14,400 nucleotides of DNA from Candidatus Rokuibacteriota bacterium (lineage in GTDB: Bacteria > Methylomirabilota > Methylomirabilia > Rokubacteriales > CSP1-6): the NCBI GenBank assembly GCA_016201575.1, contig JACQCN010000203.1, positions 1 to 14,400 of the forward strand, written 5' to 3'. Below are positions 8,101 through 14,061 of the stretch, in pieces (the first letter of the stretch is position 1; the number at the start of each line of letters is the position of its first letter). A program made the translations under genes and the position numbers. Under the pieces are notes generated by a model, which made no database searches, was not told where the DNA came from, and saw nothing but the letters and a program-made list of their open reading frames with translations.

Positions 8101-8128
8101 GGCCCCCGAATGAAGGCCCCCGAATGAA
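8101..8128. repeat. Perfect tandem duplication of a 14-bp unit
   Basis: The unit GGCCCCCGAATGAA occurs twice head to tail (8101-8114 and 8115-8128) with no mismatch. It lies between divergent genes and outside any supported coding region. It may be a replication-slippage duplication; no function is evident. Confidence 0.85.
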
Positions 8129-8170
8129 GCGGGCGGCGCCGGCGCGAAGGAATGGAGCTTCAACAAGAGC

Positions 8171-8199
8171 TTGCCGGCGGCGGCGGAACGAGGTAAAGT
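8171..8199 (+). promoter_or_regulatory. Candidate sigma70-type promoter of the RRM gene
   Basis: TTGCCG (8171-8176), a 17-base spacer, and TAAAGT (8194-8199) each match the consensus at 4 of 6 positions. Transcription would start near 8206 and leave a leader of about 120 bases ahead of the RRM start at 8328. Such a leader could carry regulation, but no clear stem-loop was recognised in it. Confidence 0.35.
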
Positions 8200-8327
8200 G
8201 ACGCCCGTCTGGTTCGAGATACGGCTCACCTGCGAGTCCTGTTCTTCGTCAGGCAGCGTCTCCGGCACCTTCCGCGCTACCGAGGCGTTCAATCAAAAGC
8301 GGGAGACTCTCACAAGGAGACGCCATC

Positions 8328-8630
8328 ATGGCGCAGAAACTCTTCGTAGGCGGGATCGCGTTCGGCACCACGAGCGAGGGGCTTCGCGAGTTCTTCGCGC
8401 AGTCCGGCTCCGTTGTCTCGGCGACCGTCATCACTGACCAGTTCTCCGGCCAGTCGCGCGGCTTCGGCTTCGTGGAGATGGAGGCCGAGGACGCCCAGCG
8501 GGCGGTCCAGCAGCTCGATGGCCGGGAGCTCGACGGCCGGAAGCTCAAGGTCGAAGTGGCCAAGCCGAAGGCCGCGGGCGAGCGCACTGGTCGCTCCGAC
8601 CGGAGCGGCGGATACGGCAGCCGGCACTAG
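8328..8630 (+). CDS. Small RRM-type RNA-binding protein
   Basis: A 100-residue protein made of one RNA recognition motif plus a short basic, glycine-rich tail (GERTGRSDRSGGYGSRH). RNP2 is LFVGGI (5-10) and RNP1 is RGFGFVEM (44-51), with the aromatic residues that stack on RNA (F6, F46, F48) all present. The ATG at 8328 has an AAGGAGA Shine-Dalgarno at 8314-8320. Bacterial single-RRM proteins of this size are known mainly in cyanobacteria, where several respond to cold, and also occur in many soil and marine lineages. They bind single-stranded RNA in the cytoplasm; the targets here are unknown. The gene stands alone, with its own candidate promoter and a hairpin directly downstream, so it is probably a single-gene transcript. 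RNA binding is secure; the biological role is not. Confidence 0.93.
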   Translation: MAQKLFVGGIAFGTTSEGLREFFAQSGSVVSATVITDQFSGQSRGFGFVEMEAEDAQRAVQQLDGRELDGRKLKVEVAKPKAAGERTGRSDRSGGYGSRH

Positions 8631-8642
8631 GCCGTTGCCCAC

Positions 8643-8674
8643 GAGCCGGGGGCGGCGTCTTGCCGCCCCGGCTC
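8643..8674 (+). terminator. GC-rich hairpin downstream of the RRM gene
   Basis: GAGCCGGGGGCGGC, loop GTCTT, then GCCGCCCCGGCTC forms a 13-bp stem with a single unpaired G. It sits 13 bases after the RRM stop and 23 bases before the stop of the minus-strand fragment, so it could end transcription from either side. There is no U-run after it, so factor-independent termination is not certain. Confidence 0.5.
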
Positions 8675-8696
8675 TCCGCATCCCCTGCCCGCCCGC

Positions 8697-8780
8697 TTAC
8701 CGGAAGTAGGGAATGATCTCCTTGGCGAAGAACTCGAACTGGCGCTGCGTCTCGTCCCAGGACATGATGGGCTGCGGTAC
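8697..8780 (-). pseudogene. 3' end fragment of a probable LLM-class flavin-dependent oxidoreductase
   Basis: From about 8780 down to a TAA at 8699-8697 the minus strand encodes PQPIMSWDETQRQFEFF followed by AKEIIPYFR and the stop. The pattern in which a short amphipathic helix ends in F-A-x-E-x-x-P-x-F-R is the usual C-terminus of luciferase-like (LLM-class) oxidoreductases and of some amidohydrolases in soil bacteria. Only this tail is present. Upstream of it the coding similarity stops and transposase sequence begins on the opposite strand, so the rest of the gene was removed. The frame stays open further upstream but there it is antisense to the transposase. The identity of the parent enzyme is a tentative call from about 27 residues; that it is a genuine gene end is better supported than its name. 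Confidence 0.5.
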
Positions 8781-8858
8781 ACGTTCACCTGTTTTCGCAG
8801 ACTCTCCGGCGCATCGAGCGACTCGGGTGGCATCCGACCTGATCGAGCCGACGGCTTT

Positions 8859-9326
8859 CACGGAGGAAGTGAGCCGCTGAGTTGGATCGCGGGCGGCAGG
8901 GGTGCGCTGCCCCAGCCAGTCACGGTCGCCATCGAGACGACAGGGTACGCCCCTTGGTTCCATACCCTCATGCAGAAGTTGGGGCACACCTTGCTGGTCG
9001 GGGAGGCGGCAAAGATTCGCGCCATGGTCGTCCGCAAGATGAAGACCGATCGGCGTGACGCGCGACACCTGCTCGGCTTGTTGAAGCACGATCGCTTTCC
9101 GACGGTGTGGGTCCCCGATCCGGCCACCCGTGGTCTGCGCGCGCTCGTCGACCACCGCGCGCGGCTCGTCCGGATGCGCACGATGGTCAAGAATGGGCTG
9201 CACGCCATAGCCCTCAACCATGGCCTGGCTCTCGGCCCGTCGCTGTGGTCTCAGCGCGGCCTCGCCCGGCTCGCGGCGCTCCCGCTCCCGGTGCACACCC
9301 GGTGGAGGAAATCATGCACGCCATGA
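8859..9326 (+). pseudogene. IS110-family transposase remnant, N- and C-terminal parts missing
   Basis: The plus frame encodes the middle of an IS110-family (DEDD, RuvC-like) transposase: PVTVAIETTGYAPWFHTLMQ, GHTLLVGEAAKIRAM, VVRKMKTDRRDARHLLGLL, FPTVWVPDP and VRMRTMVKNGLHAIALN. The Glu of VAIETTG (codon 8934-8936) and the two Asp of KTDRRDA are three of the four catalytic acids. The first Asp, normally near the N-terminus in a G-x-D motif, was not found, and no start codon with a Shine-Dalgarno precedes. Similarity fades before about 8859 and stops at LAALPLPVHTRW near 9300. The C-terminal half with the catalytic serine and helix-hairpin-helix region is therefore absent, and the frame ends at 9326 inside the tannase gene. 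About 150 of a usual 320-400 residues remain, so it cannot be active alone. Confidence 0.82.
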
Positions 9327-10882
9327 ATTCGCGTGCCCTATTGGCCATAGTGACGATGCTCGTCGCGGTGCTCATGGCACCGTCGGGAATAGCACAGGCG
9401 CAGACGAAGGCGTCGTCGACGGTCGACTGCGCCGCGCTTGCCGACATGAAGATCGAGAACACCAACCTGCTCTCGGCCGGGCTCGTGCCCGCGAAGGACG
9501 GGTTGCCGGAATACTGCCGCGTGCTCGGTTACGTCCGCCCGGCGATCAACTTCGAGATTCGCCTGCCGGCGCAAGGCTGGAACGGCAAGTTCTACATGGC
9601 CGGCTGCGGCGGCTTCTGCGGCACCTTGAACAGTGACCGGCCGGGCCAGATCAACGCCATGAACCACGGTCTGGCGCGCAAGTACGCCGTCTCCACCATG
9701 GACGGCGGCCACTGGGGCGCTTCCACGAGCGACGGGCGCTGGGGCTTCGACAACCCGGTGGCGCGCGCCGACTGGGGCTATCGCGCGGTGACCGAGACGG
9801 CACGGGTGAGCAAGCTCGCCATCGATGCCTTCTACAAGGCGGCGCCGACCCAGTCCTACTTCCACGGCTGCTCTAACGGCGGCCGCCAGGCACAGATGGA
9901 GGCCTCGCGCTTCCCCGACGATTTCGACGGCATCATCTCGGGCGCGCCGTCGCTCGACCTGACCGGGGGAGCCGGCGCGCTGTTTCCCTGGCTCACCCAG
10001 GCCGACACCGGCCGCGACGGCAAGCCGATCTTCAGCCCGAGCAAGCGCAAGCTCGTCGAGGATGCGGTTGCCAAGGCCTGCGCCGGGCCGGACGGGCTGA
10101 TCGAGGATCCGCGCACCTGCCGCTTCAAGCCGGCGAGCCTCAAGTGCAAGGCGCGCGACGGGTCCGACTGCCTCACTGCGGCCGAAGTCGGCGTGCTCGA
10201 GAAGTGGTACGGAGGGCCGAAGTCGCGGACCGGCAAGCAACTCTATCCGGGCGGCACTCCCTTGGGCTCCGAGCCGTTCTGGCCGGCCTGGCTCCTCGGC
10301 AACGGCACGCTACCCGGCGCCGTCATGATCTTCGCCCGCGAGTACGTCCGCTACCTGGCCTTCGTCCACGCGCCCGGTGAGACCTATCAGGTATCGGAGT
10401 ACCGCCTTGACCGCGATCTGCCGAAGGCTCGCGAGCTCAGCTCAACCTATGACTCCGCAAGTCCAGATCTATCGAAGTTCAAGGAGAAGGGCCGAAAGCT
10501 CCTCATGTACCAGGGCTGGGCCGATGCGATCGTGACGCCGTTCCGCACGGTCGACTACTACGAGGCGGTGGAGAAGGCGATGGGCGGGCAGCCGGCGACC
10601 GAGGCCTTCTTCCGGCTCTTCATGGTGCCGGGTATGGACCATTGCGGGCTCTCGAACGCGGGGACCGGCATCGACCAGCGCGGCTTCGACCCACTCATCG
10701 CGCTCGAGCAGTGGGTGGAACAGCGCACGCCCCCGGCGAGCCTACTCGCCACCAAGAGCGACAAGAACGGCAAGGCGCTCTGGACGCGCCCGCTCTGCCC
10801 CTATCCTCAAGTGGCGACCTACAAGGGTTCTGGCGATCGCCAAGATGCCGCCAACTGGGCCTGCGCCAGGCCGAACAACTGA
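9314..10882 (+). CDS. Secreted tannase / feruloyl esterase family protein
   Basis: Exported alpha/beta hydrolase of the tannase family (PF07519), which cleaves ester bonds of gallate, ferulate or related aromatic acids from plant polymers. It has 522 residues, full length for the family. Starting at ATG 9314 (GGAGG at 9304-9308) there is a signal peptide with a hydrophobic core and a likely cleavage after IAQAQ (about residue 32). The nucleophile motif HGCSNGGRQ places S187 next to C186. The acid is D404 (YQGWADAIV) and the base H443 next to C444 (VPGMDHCG), so the CS-D-HC arrangement with its disulfide is complete. NGKFYMAGCGGFCG is the usual substrate-binding stretch. A second ATG at 9323 is possible but less well spaced. 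The gene begins exactly where IS110 sequence stops, a sign of transposon-linked arrival or rearrangement. It has no partner genes. Substrate cannot be told from sequence. Confidence 0.93.
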   Translation: MHAMNSRALLAIVTMLVAVLMAPSGIAQAQTKASSTVDCAALADMKIENTNLLSAGLVPAKDGLPEYCRVLGYVRPAINFEIRLPAQGWNGKFYMAGCGGFCGTLNSDRPGQINAMNHGLARKYAVSTMDGGHWGASTSDGRWGFDNPVARADWGYRAVTETARVSKLAIDAFYKAAPTQSYFHGCSNGGRQAQMEASRFPDDFDGIISGAPSLDLTGGAGALFPWLTQADTGRDGKPIFSPSKRKLVEDAVAKACAGPDGLIEDPRTCRFKPASLKCKARDGSDCLTAAEVGVLEKWYGGPKSRTGKQLYPGGTPLGSEPFWPAWLLGNGTLPGAVMIFAREYVRYLAFVHAPGETYQVSEYRLDRDLPKARELSSTYDSASPDLSKFKEKGRKLLMYQGWADAIVTPFRTVDYYEAVEKAMGGQPATEAFFRLFMVPGMDHCGLSNAGTGIDQRGFDPLIALEQWVEQRTPPASLLATKSDKNGKALWTRPLCPYPQVATYKGSGDRQDAANWACARPNN

Positions 10883-11041
10883 GCGAACTCTCCGCCACCT
10901 CGCCCCGAGCCTGCCGAAAGGCCGGCCGCAGGGCACCCCTCCGCAAACCAGGTGAACCTCGAACCCATGACCGGCCTCAACGAGCCGACCATCGCCACCG
11001 ACGAGTTGCGCCCGACCCCTCGAACTTGGTGGGCTGACGGA

Positions 11042-11314
11042 TCAGCGGCCGGCCACGCGCCATGCGTCGACAAGTGACCAAAGCCAGACAACTGACAGGG
11101 CGAGCAGCGGGCCGAGCGGGATGGCCCCCGGCTGAACGAGCGCGACGGGGTTCGCCGGCACCGCGCGGGCGACGATCCAGCTGAATACGCCTCCGACCAC
11201 GAGGAACAGCAGGCCTTTGACGGGCTGACGATTGTAGAACTGCCCGAGCCCCGGGAAGAACCCCGAGAGAACCAGGGCAGCCGCTTTCCTCGACTGTGCG
11301 CCAGAAGCGGTCAC
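11042..11314 (-). CDS. Small membrane protein with FPGLGQFYN motif
   Basis: About 90 residues starting at a GTG (11314), with GAGGG about 10 bases upstream; a further upstream GTG at 11380 would add 22 basic residues but lacks a ribosome-binding site. After a short basic N-terminus comes LVLSGFFPGLGQFYNRQPVKG, the signature of small bacterial membrane proteins related to TM2-domain proteins. A membrane helix follows (LLFLVVGGVFSWIVARAV) and then a second (LGPLLALSVVWLWSLVDAWRVA). The ending SLVDAWRVAGR, with Asp-Ala after the last helix, is also typical of the group. These proteins sit in the inner membrane; their function is not known. It is divergent from the Mop gene, with about 200 bases between them. 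The 159 bases between this gene and the tannase stop hold nothing I recognise. Confidence 0.75.
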   Translation of the reverse strand: MTASGAQSRKAAALVLSGFFPGLGQFYNRQPVKGLLFLVVGGVFSWIVARAVPANPVALVQPGAIPLGPLLALSVVWLWSLVDAWRVAGR

Positions 11315-11391
11315 CTTTTTCGAGCCCTCACTCGCAGCGCTTCGTTGCCGACAACGGGCTGCTTGCTTCGGTCGCTGCACTGCCGAACGCC

Positions 11392-11445
11392 GCCGAGTCA
11401 GTCGCCTCGCGGATCAATTTGGTCGAACGGTGGTTCGCCACCCTC
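11392..11445 (+). pseudogene. Possible scrap of an IS630-family transposase
   Basis: The plus frame reads AESVASRINLVERWFATL. The core N-L-V-E-R-W-F-A-x-L resembles the last conserved block of IS630-family DDE transposases (S-W-L-N-x-V-E-R-W-F-x-x-L), which carries the final catalytic Glu. Neither the upstream DDE blocks nor the expected R-R-G after it are present. With only about a dozen matching residues this could be chance; I list it because the site is otherwise non-coding and lies near another transposase remnant. Confidence 0.25.
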
Positions 11446-11513
11446 CCCCACCGGTCGCCCGTGCGAGCCCCCCGCCCTCACGTGGGGTGTAGCATGGACC
11501 GGAAAGGTGAGCC

Positions 11514-11723
11514 ATGAGGATCAGCGCCAGGAATATGCTCAAGGGCAAAATCGTTGAAGTCGTGCGGGGTGCCACCACCGCCCACGTCCGCATCGACATC
11601 GGCGGCGGGAACATCATCACCGCCTCCATCACAAACGAAGCCGTGGACGAGTTGAAGCTGACGAAGGGCGAGACCGCCTACGCGGTCATCAAAGCATCGG
11701 ACGTGATGGTGGCCCGGGACTGA
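11514..11723 (+). CDS. mop: Molbindin: stand-alone Mop (molybdenum-pterin binding) domain protein
   Basis: A 69-residue protein consisting of one Mop/TOBE domain. Visible features are the opening MRISARNMLKGKIVEVVRG, the strand TTAHVRIDIGGGNIITASIT, and the closing LTKGETAYAVIKASDVMVARD, all standard for molbindins of the Clostridium pasteurianum Mop type. Such proteins assemble into hexamers that bind molybdate or tungstate oxyanions and are thought to store or buffer them in the cytoplasm. The ATG at 11514 follows a GGAAAGGTGA purine-rich stretch. No modABC transporter, ModE regulator or molybdoenzyme gene is visible, so it is an orphan here. Its downstream neighbour, a solute-binding protein of the peptide class, has no known link to molybdenum. 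Confidence 0.92.
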   Translation: MRISARNMLKGKIVEVVRGATTAHVRIDIGGGNIITASITNEAVDELKLTKGETAYAVIKASDVMVARD

Positions 11724-11800
11724 CGGGTCGTCTCCCGCCCCGGGGAAACCGGAAACCGCTGGCGCACCCGAAATGTGACGCGCTACCCGGGAGGATTGTC

Positions 11801-13165
11801 ATGAACCGTAGGGACCTGCTGAAGCTGGGTGGCGCCGCACTCGCCGCCACGGCCGCCGGCGCCGCCATCGACTCGACGCGTGGCCGCGCCGCCGCCCAGG
11901 CGCCCCGGCGCGGGGGCGTCCTCCGGATCCGCGGCGAGGACCCGCTCGGCTTCGATCCGCATCCGGGCGCCACCTACCGCACGACGATCAACCTGTCCTT
12001 CACGCACAGCCGGCTCCTGAAGGTCAAGGCCGGCCCCGGCGTCCCGCCCAACACCGCGCCCCTCGAGCCCGATCTCGCCGAGTCCTGGTCGCAGCCGGCC
12101 GAGACGACCTACGTCTTCAAGCTGCGCCGGGGCGTGCGCTGGCACGACAAGCCGCCGGTGAGCGGCCGCGAGCTGACGGCGGACGACGTGAAGTACACGT
12201 TCGAGCGCTTCCAGGGGCTGTCGTACCTGGTCGGGATCGACCGCGTGGAGGCGCTCGATCCCCACACGGTCCGGTTCACGCTCCGCGAGCCGTTCGCGTG
12301 GTTCCCGGACGTCGTGGCCTCTCCCGCCGCCTGGATCATCGCGCGCGAGGCGGTGGAAAAGTTCGGCGACCTCAAGCGGCCGGAGGCCTGCATCGGCACC
12401 GGCCCGTGGATGCTCGAGCGCTACGAGCCGAACGTGCGCCTGACGTTCGTGCGGCACCCGCACTACTTCGTCGCGATGGCGCTGGCCCGCAACTGGAAGC
12501 AGGGGCTCGAGTCGAGCGCGTGGGCCCTCGGGCACGGCGTGCCCAACCCAGCCATCCCCGCGGCGTTCAAGGAGTGGTCGATCCCCATCGCGGAGCTCCC
12601 GCCGGACGGGCGCCGGCTCTACGAGCAGAACATCGCGGAGGCCCGGCGCCTGCTGGCCGAGGCCGGCTATCCGGGCGGCTTCAGGACCACGCTCGAGACA
12701 ACCGCCGACTTCGGCCCCGACTGGATGGACGCGCTGCAGGTGTGGCTGGCACAGCTCAAGGCGGTGGGGATCGAGGCCGAGCTGAAGCTGAAGGAGTTCG
12801 GCGCCTTCGTCGCGAGCACGGTGCAAGGGCGGTTCGAGCACATGGCGGCGGGCCTCTTCGGCGCCTTCGCGGTGCCCGACAGCTACCTCACGCTCTTCCA
12901 CTCCCCGGGGTGGCCCACGAACACCGGCGGCGTGAACGACGCCAAGCTGACCGAGATGATCCGCCTCCAGCGCCGGACCTTCGACGCGAAGAAGCGCCGG
13001 GAGATCCTGTGGGACATCCAGCGCTATCTCTCGCAGCAGGTGTACTACCTGTACGGGCCGTCGACGATCGCCGTCGCGGCGTGGGACCGCGCCGTCCGGA
13101 ACTTTGCGCCCAACGTCGGCGACGATTACGGCGGCCGCCTCATGGCCGCCTGGCTCGACCGCTAG
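11801..13165 (+). CDS. Family-5 ABC solute-binding protein lacking a central block (in frame)
   Basis: Periplasmic binding protein of the peptide/nickel class (SBP_bac_5), 454 residues. The ATG at 11801 has a GGGAGG Shine-Dalgarno at 11789-11794. A twin-arginine signal (NRRDLLKLGG, then an Ala-rich core) points to Tat export. Family landmarks follow: GFDPHPG, LEPDLAESW, YVFKLRRGVRWHD, LTADDVKYTFERF, IGTGPWMLERYEPNVRLTFVRHPHYF. At residue 223/224 (base 12469/12470) it jumps to VAMALARNWKQGLES, which in relatives comes after a segment holding the domain crossover strand and the P-F-x-D-x-R-V-R-R-A stretch. Comparison with E. coli DppA suggests about 75-80 residues are missing, without loss of frame. 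The remainder, through RRLLAEAGYPGGF to a normal ending, is intact. It may be non-functional or a shortened form. No permease or ATPase genes adjoin it. It shares a CTAG stop with the convergent hydrolase. Confidence 0.85.
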   Translation: MNRRDLLKLGGAALAATAAGAAIDSTRGRAAAQAPRRGGVLRIRGEDPLGFDPHPGATYRTTINLSFTHSRLLKVKAGPGVPPNTAPLEPDLAESWSQPAETTYVFKLRRGVRWHDKPPVSGRELTADDVKYTFERFQGLSYLVGIDRVEALDPHTVRFTLREPFAWFPDVVASPAAWIIAREAVEKFGDLKRPEACIGTGPWMLERYEPNVRLTFVRHPHYFVAMALARNWKQGLESSAWALGHGVPNPAIPAAFKEWSIPIAELPPDGRRLYEQNIAEARRLLAEAGYPGGFRTTLETTADFGPDWMDALQVWLAQLKAVGIEAELKLKEFGAFVASTVQGRFEHMAAGLFGAFAVPDSYLTLFHSPGWPTNTGGVNDAKLTEMIRLQRRTFDAKKRREILWDIQRYLSQQVYYLYGPSTIAVAAWDRAVRNFAPNVGDDYGGRLMAAWLDR

Positions 13166-14046
13166 GCCAGGTTCAGGAGGCGGGCGGGGTTCTCCGCGAC
13201 CATCGTGCGGATGTCTTCGGGACCGATCCCCTGCTCCAGCAGCATCTGCACGAACATCCGCAGGCCCTCGGCGGGCATCGGGTGGTGGAGCTGGCCGAAG
13301 TCGGTGGCGAGCACGCAGTGCTGGGGGCCGAGCTCGCGGATCGACTTCGTCATCTGCTCGAGGTTGAGGCTCTGCCAGGCCGGCATCATCACGATGATGT
13401 CCTTCTCGAGGATCGCCCCCTCGGCGGCCAGCGCCTTCTGGTCCTCGATGGTCAGCCCGGACAGCGCGAGGTCCGGATGGGTGACGAGGATCCGCGCCAC
13501 CCCCGCCCGGCGCGCCTCCCGCACGAGCACGTGGATCTCGCGCGGCGCGAGGTGGCCGGTGGAGAGGCAGATGCCGGCGCCGGCGATCAGCTCCAGGATC
13601 TCGCGCGCGGCCGGCACCAGCTCGCCGTGGTCGTCGAGGACGCGGATGCCCCGGGGACCCACCCGCGTCTCCGTCTTGCCTTTCATCGCCTTGCCGAAGT
13701 GGCTGCCGCCGAAGTGGTCGATGTGGTGCTGCGCCGACAGGGTCGGCATCCACACCATGCGGCCGCCGAGCTTGATCGAGTTGTCGACGGCCAGCGGGTT
13801 GAGGCCGCCGGTGTGGTGGTTGAGCACGATGCCGCCGAAGGCCTCCACGCCGGGGACCTGGCGGCGCACGAGCGCGGCCCGGCCGGTCGTGTCCTGCTCA
13901 TGGGCCTTGAGCAGGACGCCGCGCATGCCTCGGGCCCGCGCCTCCATCGCCAGACCGATGTCGTCCGTGACGCGCTCGAACAGGCTCGGTGCGGCGTGCT
14001 GGTGCAGATCGATGGCGCCCTGGAGGAGCTCGTCGCAGAGCCTCAT
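13162..14046 (-). CDS. Metal-dependent hydrolase of the amidohydrolase fold (DUF6282-like)
   Basis: A 294-residue protein with the metal-site pattern of the amidohydrolase superfamily. H15 and H17 (DLHQHAAPS) follow the first strand, K47 (LLKAH) could be the bridging lysine, H165 (STGHLA) and H190 (VTHPD) follow strands five and six, and D249 (ATDFGQ) follows strand eight. The match to DUF6282, a family of uncharacterised TIM-barrel hydrolases, is from memory of its DLHxHxxPS opening and NHHxGG motif (76-81). Substrate is unknown; cyclic amides, lactones or aromatic acids are possibilities for the superfamily. The ATG at 14046 is preceded by GGGGAGG, which lies just after the stop of the glycine-zipper gene, so the two are probably one transcript. 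Its stop overlaps that of the convergent solute-binding protein. Family call is firm at fold level and moderate at DUF level. Confidence 0.85.
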   Translation of the reverse strand: MRLCDELLQGAIDLHQHAAPSLFERVTDDIGLAMEARARGMRGVLLKAHEQDTTGRAALVRRQVPGVEAFGGIVLNHHTGGLNPLAVDNSIKLGGRMVWMPTLSAQHHIDHFGGSHFGKAMKGKTETRVGPRGIRVLDDHGELVPAAREILELIAGAGICLSTGHLAPREIHVLVREARRAGVARILVTHPDLALSGLTIEDQKALAAEGAILEKDIIVMMPAWQSLNLEQMTKSIRELGPQHCVLATDFGQLHHPMPAEGLRMFVQMLLEQGIGPEDIRTMVAENPARLLNLA

Positions 14047-14061
14047 GTCCGGGTCCTCCCC

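Larger units (their letters stand above)
8019..8327. other. Intergenic region between divergent units
   Basis: About 300 bases separate the importer promoter from the RRM gene. The stretch holds a perfect tandem repeat of a 14-bp unit (8101-8128), a candidate promoter for the RRM gene (8171-8199) and the RRM ribosome-binding site (AAGGAGA at 8314-8320). Short open frames cross it on both strands but none shows a recognisable family pattern. No tRNA-like or riboswitch-like fold was recognised by eye. Confidence 0.6.

Noticed and set aside
7993..8292. A 99-codon minus-strand open frame in the intergenic region
   Set aside because: It spans the importer promoter and the tandem repeat, has no Shine-Dalgarno and no family resemblance.
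8697..9296. A 199-codon minus-strand frame as one intact gene
   Set aside because: Only the last 27 or so residues look like a real protein end; the rest is antisense to the IS110 transposase fragment.
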